Shown in pieces: positions 1 through 6,588 of a DNA stretch of 6,588 nucleotides. The position numbers and the translations under genes are program-made. Position 1 is the first letter of the stretch, and each line of letters begins with the position of its first letter. This DNA comes from Pseudomonadota bacterium (GTDB lineage: Bacteria; Pseudomonadota; Alphaproteobacteria; Micropepsales; Micropepsaceae), in assembly GCA_025360685.1 (NCBI GenBank), contig JANYBR010000201.1:1-6588 (forward strand), read 5' to 3'. The notes under the pieces were generated by a model. It did not search any database, was not told the DNA's origin, and saw only the letters and a list, made by a program, of their open reading frames with translations.

Positions 1-1792
<1,792 letters not shown>

Positions 1793-1853
1793 ATTCCGTC
1801 ACACCTGGACCCAGCTATCGAGCAATCAATGTGCTCATTCAGAGCCTAACTAG

Positions 1854-1883
1854 ATCATATATTACCGCAGCGCCAAGTGCGAA
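1854..1883 (-). promoter_or_regulatory. Possible sigma70-like promoter for gltB
   Basis: On the minus strand TTCGCA (1883-1878) and TATGAT (1859-1854) are separated by 18 bases, about 60 bases before the gltB ATG. The -10 matches the consensus at 5 of 6 positions and the -35 at 4 of 6. The -35 overlaps the loop of an inverted repeat at 1867-1895. No sigma54-type TGGC-N9-TTGC match was seen. This is a visual match only. Confidence 0.3.
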
Positions 1884-1895
1884 ATGCCGCGCTGC
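1867..1895. repeat. 7-bp inverted repeat in the kinase-gltB gap
   Basis: GCAGCGC (1867-1873) and GCGCTGC (1889-1895) are perfect inverted arms with a 15-base spacer, in the 141-bp gap between the kinase stop and the gltB start. No T-run follows on the minus strand, so it does not look like an intrinsic terminator for the kinase gene. Its overlap with the proposed gltB -35 would suit an operator, but arms this short can arise by chance in GC-rich DNA. Confidence 0.3.
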
Positions 1896-1933
1896 AGCAA
1901 CATAGCTGTTAATCGCAAAGCGCACAGGACCGC

Positions 1934-3799
1934 TCAAGCCGACGCCAGTTCGGCTACTGCCGGAACCAGTGCGATCAGACGGACAGTGACGGTCGTGCCA
2001 CGTCCGACCGTACTTTCGACCTGCAATGTGCCGCCGTGAAGTTCGACAAAGGTCTTGGTCAGCGGAAGGCCAAGGCCGGTACCGTCATATTTGCGCTCCA
2101 GCCGGTTGTCGACCTGACCGAATGGGGTAAGCGCAACTTGAATGTCCGACGGCGACATGCCGATGCCGGTGTCGGATACCGACACGAAGATTTCACCGGC
2201 GTGCTGCCGGACGTCCAACGAAACTACGCCGCCTTTTTCTGTAAACTTGATCGCGTTCGACATCAAATTGAGAAAGATCTGGCGAAGCTTGGCTGTCTCA
2301 CCCAGCACCGTCAGCGCCGTATCAAGACCGGCGACATTCAGTGCCAGGCCGGCCTCTGCGCATTGCTCCGAAACCATTTTCACGCAATCGCCGAGGACTT
2401 CGCGCAGATCGACATCTTCCGGCCGCAGATTCAGCTTACCGGCCTCGCTTTTGGACAGATCCAGCACGCTGTTGATGACATCGAGCAGATGGCGGCCCGA
2501 GTGCAGGATGTCATTCGCATAATCCACATAGCGCGGGCTGCCGGCACTGCCGAACAATTGCGTGGAGATAATTTCCGAAAATCCGATAATGGCGTTGAGC
2601 GGAGTGCGCAGTTCGTGGCTCATATTGGCCAGGAAGCGCGACTTCGCGGCGCTGGCAGCCTCGGCCTCGTGCTTCGCCTGTTTGTAGCTTTCCTCACGCT
2701 GCTTGATCTGCGTGAAGTCGCTGACGAAAACGATTTTGCCGTGATCGCTCGTCCTGTTGATAGAGACACGAATCCAGCGTCCGTCCGGCAGACGATGTTC
2801 GCCGGCGTCGAATCGTGCTCCGTCGCTCGGCTGCTCATCGGAGCGCCTGGCCAGCAATCCGCTCAACCGCCCCGCCAGCGCCAAAAAGCAGGCGCCCGGA
2901 ACCAGGCTGGTGATGGCCTCGGGAAAGTAGGCTCTCAGCCGGCTGTTGACGACGATCACGCGGTTGTCCGAGCCAACAAGCATGACGCCTTCGTCCGAGG
3001 TCTCGAGAGCTTCGGCAAGGCGGCCTTCGGCTGACTCGGCACGCGCCTTTTCTCGTTCGACCATGGCGCGAATATTGGCCTGCATTACGCTCAGAGATCG
3101 CAGGAGAATACCGGTCTCGTCCGGACCGCCGGTCGGTATCTCGGTCTCAAACTCTCCGGCGGCCACGCGGTCGGCTACCGAGGCTGCCTGAGCCAAGGGA
3201 TGGGCGATCCGTCTGGTCAAAAAACGCGTGGTGAAGAATGCCAGCAGCAGCGAGCCGAACAGTCCGCCAACAAACACGTAACGGAACTGGGCGAGTGAAT
3301 CGACCGCGACTTTGCGATCGATGAAACTGTGATCGGTATAGTATTCGATCAGCAGGTCGAATGCACCGTCGATGCGCGTCGCAAGCGCGTCCATCTGGCT
3401 GGTTTTGCCCGTATGGCGCGCCGTGGTCCAACCTGTCACGAGGAACTTGATCGTCTCGATCTGCCGCAGTTCGTCCACTTGCGCCGAACGCTCCTCGGCA
3501 ACTGCGAGGTCGGCGGCGAAGCTCGACGTCAGACTGTCGATTTCAGTGTCGAGTACGGAGCGCACGCCGCGGTTTGCCGACGTGCGCTCCAACAGCCTGC
3601 GCTCGATCTGTGCGAAATCAAAATTGGCGGCGCGCGCATAGTTTATCGCCATCATCGGGCGGTCGAACGTGTCGATGACCATTGCGCCGGATCTGGCCAG
3701 CAACACGTAGCCGTACGTTCCCTGCAGGGCGATGATTGCGCCCATAGCAAGAAAAGCGCCAAGTAGTTTCGCGCTGATCGAGTTTCTCGACATCCGCAT
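1934..3799 (-). CDS. Membrane sensor histidine kinase (HAMP-PAS-HisKA-HATPase_c), PleC/DivJ-like core
   Basis: A 621-residue inner-membrane sensor kinase expected to autophosphorylate on histidine and signal to a response regulator. Order: TM1 (about 10-34), a periplasmic, probably helical sensor region (about 35-173) without a recognised ligand motif, TM2 (about 174-194), HAMP (about 190-247), a short coiled linker, PAS (about 263-370), HisKA with H-box FLANMSHELRTPLNAIIGFSE (phospho-acceptor His395), then HATPase_c with N-box LRQIFLNLMSNAIKF, G1 SDTGIGM and G2 DGTGLGLP. After the H-box, SPRYVDYANDILHSGRHLL resembles the PleC/DivJ/PdhS group that signals to DivK/PleD-type receivers; this is recalled from family knowledge. 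There is no C-terminal receiver and no response regulator in the window, so it is an orphan here. Start: ATG at 3799 is chosen over TTG 3802 and ATG 3793; no ribosome binding site decides. An in-frame TGA at 3829-3827 excludes a much longer protein. Confidence 0.95.
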   Translation of the reverse strand: MRMSRNSISAKLLGAFLAMGAIIALQGTYGYVLLARSGAMVIDTFDRPMMAINYARAANFDFAQIERRLLERTSANRGVRSVLDTEIDSLTSSFAADLAVAEERSAQVDELRQIETIKFLVTGWTTARHTGKTSQMDALATRIDGAFDLLIEYYTDHSFIDRKVAVDSLAQFRYVFVGGLFGSLLLAFFTTRFLTRRIAHPLAQAASVADRVAAGEFETEIPTGGPDETGILLRSLSVMQANIRAMVEREKARAESAEGRLAEALETSDEGVMLVGSDNRVIVVNSRLRAYFPEAITSLVPGACFLALAGRLSGLLARRSDEQPSDGARFDAGEHRLPDGRWIRVSINRTSDHGKIVFVSDFTQIKQREESYKQAKHEAEAASAAKSRFLANMSHELRTPLNAIIGFSEIISTQLFGSAGSPRYVDYANDILHSGRHLLDVINSVLDLSKSEAGKLNLRPEDVDLREVLGDCVKMVSEQCAEAGLALNVAGLDTALTVLGETAKLRQIFLNLMSNAIKFTEKGGVVSLDVRQHAGEIFVSVSDTGIGMSPSDIQVALTPFGQVDNRLERKYDGTGLGLPLTKTFVELHGGTLQVESTVGRGTTVTVRLIALVPAVAELASA

Positions 3800-3842
3800 C
3801 AACTTCGGTCGACCGATCGACCAGGCTCAAGGTTTTCCCTCC

Positions 3843-3873
3843 AAGCCTACCCGGCACGGGTTGCGGGAGGCTT
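3843..3873. repeat. Two-part inverted repeat between cupredoxin and kinase genes
   Basis: AAGCCT (3843-3848) pairs with AGGCTT (3868-3873), enclosing CCCG (3850-3853) and CGGG (3857-3860), which can form a second stem. It lies about 45 bp before the kinase start within the 190-bp gap. No T-tract follows on the minus strand. It may be a weak leader hairpin or a chance structure. The same gap holds a run of six T on the minus strand (3965-3960) just past the cupredoxin stop, preceded only by a poor GC stem, so termination there is uncertain. Confidence 0.25.
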
Positions 3874-3989
3874 AACCAGTCCACGCCCGACGCGCGCTCC
3901 GATCATTTACAGTCGCACTCATTTTGGGTGGTGCATCGTGCCGGGCTGCCGCATCGACAAAAAAGTTAACGGGCGCCAAAGCGAAGTCC

Positions 3990-4310
3990 CTATTTCACGT
4001 GCACGGTCAAATTCATCCTCGGATGGATCCGGCAGCGCACTGCGAAGGTGCCATTTGCCGGAAAACTGACCGACACATTTTGTCCGGGCGGCTGCTCGTC
4101 AGAATCGAAACTCATCGAGTCCGACTTGACATAGATCTGGTGGATGAAGTCGTCACGGTTGCTGAACACGAGCGCTTCGCCGCGCAGAATCGTGACCTCG
4201 CCGGGATGGAACGCACGGCTCATCTGGACGATCATGTGAGAGTCATCCGACCGCGCAGCCGATACGGTCAGCGCAATTGCGCCGGCGAAAATCAATGTTG
4301 CGGAACGCAT
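3990..4310 (-). CDS. Small exported cupredoxin (plastocyanin-like type 1 copper protein)
   Basis: A 106-residue predicted periplasmic blue-copper protein. The N-terminus MRSATLIFAGAIALTVSAA is a typical signal peptide, probably cut near residue 19-22. The mature part of about 85 residues shows the type 1 copper ligands in the expected order: His57 in DDFIHQIYV, then Cys93, His96 and Met99 in CRIHPRM. Such domains usually carry single electrons between redox partners, or bind copper. The sequence does not identify the partner, and no cytochrome, oxidase or amine dehydrogenase gene is visible. The start is supported by the signal peptide and a GGAG motif 10 bases upstream (4324-4321). The histidine kinase lies 190 bp downstream on the same strand; a functional link is possible but not shown. 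Confidence 0.9.
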   Translation of the reverse strand: MRSATLIFAGAIALTVSAARSDDSHMIVQMSRAFHPGEVTILRGEALVFSNRDDFIHQIYVKSDSMSFDSDEQPPGQNVSVSFPANGTFAVRCRIHPRMNLTVHVK

Positions 4311-4338
4311 CGGGTCGGGACTCCGCGAATCTGTGCAC

Positions 4339-4363
4339 GACGTAGAGCGTTACACAGGCTTCC
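4339..4363 (-). promoter_or_regulatory. Possible EcfG-like (general stress) promoter for the cupredoxin
   Basis: On the minus strand GGAAG (4363-4359) and CGTC (4342-4339) are 16 bases apart, close to the alphaproteobacterial EcfG consensus GGAAC-N16/17-CGTT but with one mismatch in each half. They lie about 30-50 bases before the cupredoxin ATG. No convincing sigma70 alternative was found there. This is weak evidence by eye. Confidence 0.2.
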
Positions 4364-4407
4364 TTAAATGGCACTAAACACTCACAAATTTACTCCTCTA
4401 CGGATGA

Positions 4408-4440
4408 GCCTCGCGGCCTCGGCCGCACAGCAAATGAGGC
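4408..4440. repeat. GC-rich inverted repeat in the divergent cupredoxin/tRNA gap
   Basis: GCGGCC (4413-4418) and GGCCGC (4421-4426) form a 6-bp stem around TC, directly extended on the left by GCCTC (4408-4412). That extension can pair with GAGGC (4436-4440) if nine bases bulge out. It sits between the two divergent transcription units, upstream of both promoter candidates. No T-run is present. Function unknown. Confidence 0.35.
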
Positions 4441-4463
4441 CTTCTGGAAGGATCAACCGGGGG

Positions 4464-4492
4464 TGGACAGGGTAGTACCTATGGCCTATATC
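4464..4492 (+). promoter_or_regulatory. Sigma70-like promoter for the initiator tRNA gene
   Basis: TGGACA (4464-4469) and TATATC (4487-4492) are separated by 17 bases. The -35 matches TTGACA at 5 of 6 and the -10 matches TATAAT at 4 of 6. Transcription would begin near 4498-4500, about 25 bases before the mature tRNA, right at the palindrome at 4501-4518. Confidence 0.6.
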
Positions 4493-4500
4493 CGCGCACC

Positions 4501-4518
4501 CTTCGCCGTACGGCGAAG
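4501..4518. repeat. 18-bp perfect palindrome in the tRNA-fMet leader
   Basis: CTTCGCCGTACGGCGAAG is its own reverse complement. It ends six bases before the mature 5' end of the tRNA and begins about where transcription should start. In the precursor it could form an 8-bp hairpin with a 2-base tip (or slightly fewer pairs) next to the RNase P cut. As DNA it could be a dimeric protein site. Which of these applies cannot be told from sequence. Confidence 0.75.
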
Positions 4519-4524
4519 CCATGA

Positions 4525-4593
<69 letters not shown>

Positions 4594-4601
<8 letters not shown>

Positions 4602-4684
4602 TCGTAAGCACATGACTTAGGTCCGGCCTTGTGCCGGGCCTAAGTCATAAGTGCGAACGATGTCCCCGCGCAGGCGGGGACCCA
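4594..4684 (+). repeat. Repeat unit A: tRNA-fMet tail plus two hairpins
   Basis: The unit begins with CGCAACCATCGTAAGC (4594-4609), half of which lies inside the tRNA gene. A 16-pair hairpin follows (arms 4612-4627 and 4633-4648, loop CTTGT, one T/G wobble), then a perfect 8-bp hairpin GTCCCCGC/GCGGGGAC (4662-4669 and 4674-4681). Compared with unit B it lacks the first two hairpins. TGCGAACGATGTCCCCGCG (4652-4670) is identical to unit B at 4919-4937. Confidence 0.8.
4612..4648 (+). terminator. Strong hairpin just after tRNA-fMet; possible terminator or 3' processing structure
   Basis: ATGACTTAGG-T-CCGGC (4612-4627) and GCCGG-G-CCTAAGTCAT (4633-4648) pair over 16 positions around a 5-base loop, starting 10 bases after the CCA end. 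Location and strength suit transcription termination or protection of the tRNA precursor 3' end. There is no T-run after the stem, so classical intrinsic termination is not well supported. It is also a member of the repeat family (compare 4880-4914 and 5486-5522). Confidence 0.4.
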
Positions 4685-4752
4685 CTTTCCTTCAATTATT
4701 GCGATGTCTCCAAATCCGCCCCTCGCTCGCGCTCGCGGCGTTCCTCGCTCTC

Positions 4753-4771
4753 GCATGTCCACTGGACATGC
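4753..4771. repeat. Near-perfect palindrome GCATGTCC-act-GGACATGC inside a GC-rich island
   Basis: Two 8-base arms (4753-4760 and 4764-4771), 9 if the A/T flanking the central C is counted, lie inside a stretch of short CGCTCGCG-type repeats (about 4724-4745). A second small palindrome CGCGC-ttt-GCGCG follows at about 4775-4787. All of it lies between units A and B and fits the look of palindromic intergenic repeats in GC-rich rhizobial relatives. No coding signal or function is seen. Confidence 0.6.
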
Positions 4772-4802
4772 TCACGCGCTTTGCGCGCCGCTCCTCACCC
4801 CA

Positions 4803-4818
4803 CGCAACCATCGTAAGC
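4803..4818 (+). repeat. Exact copy of the tRNA-fMet 3' end and flank (direct repeat of 4594-4609)
   Basis: CGCAACCATCGTAAGC here is identical to the last 8 bases of the tRNA gene plus the next 8 bases. The two copies are 209 bp apart in direct orientation. Bases before it (CTCACCCCA against CTGTCCC in the tRNA) suggest the likeness continues slightly into the tRNA T-stem and acceptor stem. It resembles an attachment-site duplication, but no integrase gene lies in or beside the segment. Confidence 0.85.
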
Positions 4819-4951
4819 CCGCGACCGCGAGGTCGTGGGCGGCGATGCCCAAGCGACAGCGTCGGGCCTGTGAGGACATGATCTCAGGCTCGGCCTTGTG
4901 CCGGATCTAAGTCATTCCTGCGAACGATGTCCCCGCGAAGGCGGGAACCCA
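4803..4951 (+). repeat. Repeat unit B: full-length copy with tail and four hairpins
   Basis: Order: tRNA-tail sequence (4803-4818); hairpin 1 GCCCGCGACC/GGTCGTGGGC (4817-4826 and 4831-4840, one G-T wobble); a weak hairpin 2 around GCCC...GGGC (about 4847-4867); hairpin 3 with CGGC-cttgt-GCCG inside ATGA...TCAT (about 4879-4914); hairpin 4 GTCCCCGC/GCGGGAAC (4929-4936 and 4941-4948, one mismatch). It aligns with unit C over about 115 bases and with unit A over its tail and hairpins 3-4. Confidence 0.75.
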
Positions 4952-5045
4952 GCGATCAACCCAGAAGCGCCAGTCGAAGACGACGTTCTTCCCTCACTCC
5001 GTCAAGCTAAGATAGGCGCGTGGGCACAAAACCACGGTTGGCGAG

Positions 5046-5345
5046 ATGGCGACGTCCGGAACACTTGATGACATGAGTCGACGCGAGCGATGGCAGAGGA
5101 TTCTTGAGTCCGAAGTCCGACGGTGGTCGGCGCTATCGTGCGAAGAGTTGATTGCCAGGCTGCGCGACCTTCAAGCCTACACCATCGAATTCGATGTGAA
5201 GACGTACCAGGTCGAAGTCGAACTATTGGAGAATACAGAAAGGTATGTTCACGTCTCCGTCGCCGTTGACGACGGAGGTCTCCCGGCATCGCTTTCTCCG
5301 CTGAGCCTGACATTCGTCCGCGAAAAGTCCCCTCAAACTTCGTAG
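5046..5345 (+). CDS. Small hypothetical protein, 99 residues
   Basis: I do not recognise a family. The protein is acidic-to-neutral and soluble-looking, with no signal peptide, membrane segment or metal-binding cluster. Residues 10-47 (SRRERWQRILESEVRRWSAL and onward) look helical; residues 48-95 alternate like beta strands, with YQVEVELLE, RYVHVSVAVDDGG and SPLSLTFV. This ordered pattern makes it a far better candidate than the Arg/Ser-rich minus-strand frame over the same bases. The start is uncertain: ATG 5046 has GGCGAG directly against it, and Met10 at 5073 has GGAA about 12 bases upstream. An in-frame TAG at 5013 sets the upstream limit. It lies alone between repeat units B and C, 243 bp before the hydrolase, so its context gives no functional hint. 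Confidence 0.7.
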   Translation: MATSGTLDDMSRRERWQRILESEVRRWSALSCEELIARLRDLQAYTIEFDVKTYQVEVELLENTERYVHVSVAVDDGGLPASLSPLSLTFVREKSPQTS

Positions 5346-5409
5346 GCATGCGTGCAGAAAGCGGCAGTCCTTGAGTCGCAAAGAAATTTCGAAAATTGAT
5401 GCGTTTGCC

Positions 5410-5538
5410 CGCAACCTTCCAAGCCAGCGACCGCAGGGTCGCTGGCGCCTGATGCCCTAGCGCCTGCGTAGGGCCCGTTAGCGCGTGACCTAAGGCCCCG
5501 GCCTTGCGCCGGATCAAAGTCATTGGTGCGAACGGCGT
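5410..5538 (+). repeat. Repeat unit C: diverged copy with tail and three hairpins
   Basis: It starts with CGCAACC (5410-5416) and a diverged tail (TTCC-AAGCC, against ATCGT-AAGCC in B). Hairpin 1 is a perfect 10-bp stem GCCAGCGACC/GGTCGCTGGC (5423-5432 and 5437-5446). Hairpin 2 is GCCCTA/TAGGGC (about 5453-5473). Hairpin 3 is TGAC...GTCA (5486-5489 and 5519-5522) around CCGGC-cttgc-GCCGG. TGCGAACG (5527-5534) then matches A and B, but hairpin 4 is missing. The unit fills most of the 243-bp gap before the hydrolase gene. Confidence 0.7.
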
Positions 5539-5577
5539 CTTCGGTGAGTAAGCTTCCGGCTAAGCGCACGAGCATAG

Positions 5578-5582
5578 AGGAG
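5578..5582 (+). promoter_or_regulatory. Shine-Dalgarno AGGAG that fixes the TTG start of the hydrolase
   Basis: AGGAG, within the longer GAGGAGAG, lies six bases before TTG at 5589. This ideal spacing favours TTG over GTG 5544, which has no comparable motif in front and would add 15 residues. Confidence 0.75.
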
Positions 5583-5588
5583 AGCGCG

Positions 5589-6588
5589 TTGAGGAATCCT
5601 GGCAAAACATCCGCGTTTCGCGGACCCAATGGTGAAGCGCTCCCGGGCAGTATTGCCGAAGTTGCGTATCTGCAACTTGGCGGGATCGATCAGTGGGTCA
5701 TGATCCGCGGAACGGATGTCGCCAACCCACCGTTGATTCTGTTGCATGGCGGGCCGGGTTTTCCGGAGACTGGTCTGTTTCGTTACTTCAATTCATCGCT
5801 CGAAAAGTTATTCACGGTGGTCTACTGGGAGCAGCGTGGTACCGGAAAGTCTTTCGCCAGGGACATTCCGGCAGCGAGCATGACGATCGACCGCTTCGTC
5901 GGCGATCTCGACGAACTGGTCGACGCGGTTTGCGCCCGTCTGAAGAAAGAAAGAGTCGTCATCGTGGGCCATTCATGGGGATCGGCGCTTGGCACACTGT
6001 ATGCCGCGAGGTTTCCCGAGAAGGTTTCGGTTTATGTCGGTACCGGGCAGATCGGCGATCTGCAGGCCAGTGAAGAATCCTCCTACGCCTTCGTGCTGGC
6101 CGAAGCGGAACGCAGGCATAATCGCGCTGCGCTCAAACAGCTTCGGGCAATTGGTGGCCCGCCCTACACCGCTAGGACGCTCGGCGTGCAGCGCCGCTGG
6201 CTGACGCGCTTTGTTGGCATTATGCGTGGTAAGTCCCTTTGGCAGGTGTTCCGGGTGCTTAGAAGCAATCCCGAGGGCTCGATCTTCGACGTTCCGAACA
6301 TTGCGCGCGGTGCGATGTTTTCCTTGCGAACCTTGTGGGGTGAGGTTTCGCAATTGAACCTCGAGAAGAGCGTACCTTCGCTGGACATGCCGGTGTTCTT
6401 CTTTCTGGGCCGCCACGATCATCAGGTCGCTTGTGAAACCAGCGCCGCCTATTTCGCCAAGCTGGTGGCGCCATCGAAGAAGCTGGTTTGGTTCGAGGAG
6501 TCGGCGCACATGCCGCCCTTCGAGGAACCGGAAAAGTTCAATGAACTGATGGCCGACCTTGTCGTGTCGGCGGCGCGCGGCGAGCCGG
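5589..6588 (+). CDS. Alpha/beta hydrolase, prolyl aminopeptidase-like (S33-type), C-terminus cut by window edge
   Basis: The visible 333 residues form an alpha/beta hydrolase without a signal peptide, so probably cytoplasmic. The N-terminus MRNPGKTSAFRGPNGE leads to GGIDQWVMIRG, then the oxyanion-hole motif HGGPG (His53-Gly57) typical of prolyl aminopeptidase relatives, and YWEQRGTGKS. The nucleophile elbow GHSWGS gives Ser129. A helical cap follows (about 155-255). Asp277 in GRHDHQV and His307 in ESAHMPPFEEP complete the triad. HGGPG plus GxSWGS suggests the S33 peptidase-like group, but many members are esterases or other hydrolases, so the substrate cannot be assigned. The start is TTG, chosen for its strong AGGAG and because the N-terminal residues read like family members. 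The stop codon is off the right edge, probably close, as family members often have about 300-350 residues. Confidence 0.93.
   Translation, partial: MRNPGKTSAFRGPNGEALPGSIAEVAYLQLGGIDQWVMIRGTDVANPPLILLHGGPGFPETGLFRYFNSSLEKLFTVVYWEQRGTGKSFARDIPAASMTIDRFVGDLDELVDAVCARLKKERVVIVGHSWGSALGTLYAARFPEKVSVYVGTGQIGDLQASEESSYAFVLAEAERRHNRAALKQLRAIGGPPYTARTLGVQRRWLTRFVGIMRGKSLWQVFRVLRSNPEGSIFDVPNIARGAMFSLRTLWGEVSQLNLEKSVPSLDMPVFFFLGRHDHQVACETSAAYFAKLVAPSKKLVWFEESAHMPPFEEPEKFNELMADLVVSAARGEP

Larger units (their letters stand above)
4602..5045. other. 444-bp non-coding stretch: repeat array between tRNA-fMet and the 99-aa gene
   Basis: This gap holds most of unit A, a GC-rich palindromic spacer (about 4720-4795) and unit B. 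Open frames here have low-complexity Arg/Ser/Pro translations that follow the palindromes, so no gene is called. The last 94 bases (4952-5045) are ordinary unique sequence; TAAGAT at 5008-5013 could be a -10 for the downstream gene, but no good -35 accompanies it. Confidence 0.7.

Noticed and set aside
2036..3034. 332-codon plus-strand open frame
   Set aside because: It is fully antisense to the histidine kinase and has no family features, so it is a mirror of the codon bias of the kinase gene.
3793..3802. TTG (3802) or ATG (3793) as kinase start
   Set aside because: ATG 3799 is a canonical start codon adjacent to the TTG. Neither alternative has a better ribosome binding site, and the difference is at most three residues.
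3924..4367. 147-codon plus-strand open frame
   Set aside because: It is antisense to the cupredoxin, whose signal peptide and copper ligands make the minus strand the coding one.
4631..4910. Three overlapping plus-strand frames of 61-76 codons in the repeat array
   Set aside because: Their sequences follow palindromic repeats and are dominated by Arg, Ser and Pro. No ribosome binding site or conserved pattern was seen.
5002..5523. 173-codon minus-strand open frame
   Set aside because: It is antisense to the better-looking 99-residue protein and runs into repeat unit C. The translation is Arg/Pro/Ser-rich and non-domain-like.
5973..6509. 178-codon minus-strand open frame
   Set aside because: It is antisense to the alpha/beta hydrolase, which shows a complete catalytic triad on the plus strand.

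Overview
The window looks like a chromosomal segment of a GC-rich alphaproteobacterium, most likely Hyphomicrobiales of the Bradyrhizobium/Rhodopseudomonas/Afipia type. This is inferred from base composition, a glutamate synthase N-terminus of that style, a PleC/DivJ-like histidine kinase core, and GC-rich palindromic intergenic repeats. No taxonomic search was possible.

Left half, minus strand, read right to left: a small secreted cupredoxin (3990-4310), an orphan membrane histidine kinase with HAMP, PAS, HisKA and HATPase domains (1934-3799), and the first 597 codons of gltB, the large subunit of glutamate synthase (1792 to beyond the left edge). The gaps of 190 and 141 bp make separate transcription units more likely than one tight operon.

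Centre: an initiator tRNA-fMet gene on the plus strand (4525-4601). It has a good sigma70-like promoter and an 18-bp perfect palindrome just before the mature 5' end. Its anticodon stem has A29-U41 in place of the first of the three G-C pairs typical of initiator tRNAs.

Right half, plus strand: an array of structured intergenic repeats starts inside the 3' end of the tRNA gene. Three copies (A 4594-4684, B 4803-4951, C 5410-5538) share the order: tRNA-tail-like sequence, then hairpins. A and B share 16 identical bases covering the tRNA 3' end and its flank. The first hairpin of B and C shows a compensatory base-pair change. A small unrecognised protein gene (5046-5345) lies between B and C. 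An alpha/beta hydrolase gene resembling prolyl aminopeptidases starts at a TTG with a strong ribosome binding site (5589) and runs off the right edge, probably only a short way from its end.

The protein genes do not form an obvious pathway. The most unusual part of the window is the tRNA-fMet locus with its tRNA-tail-headed, covarying repeat family.
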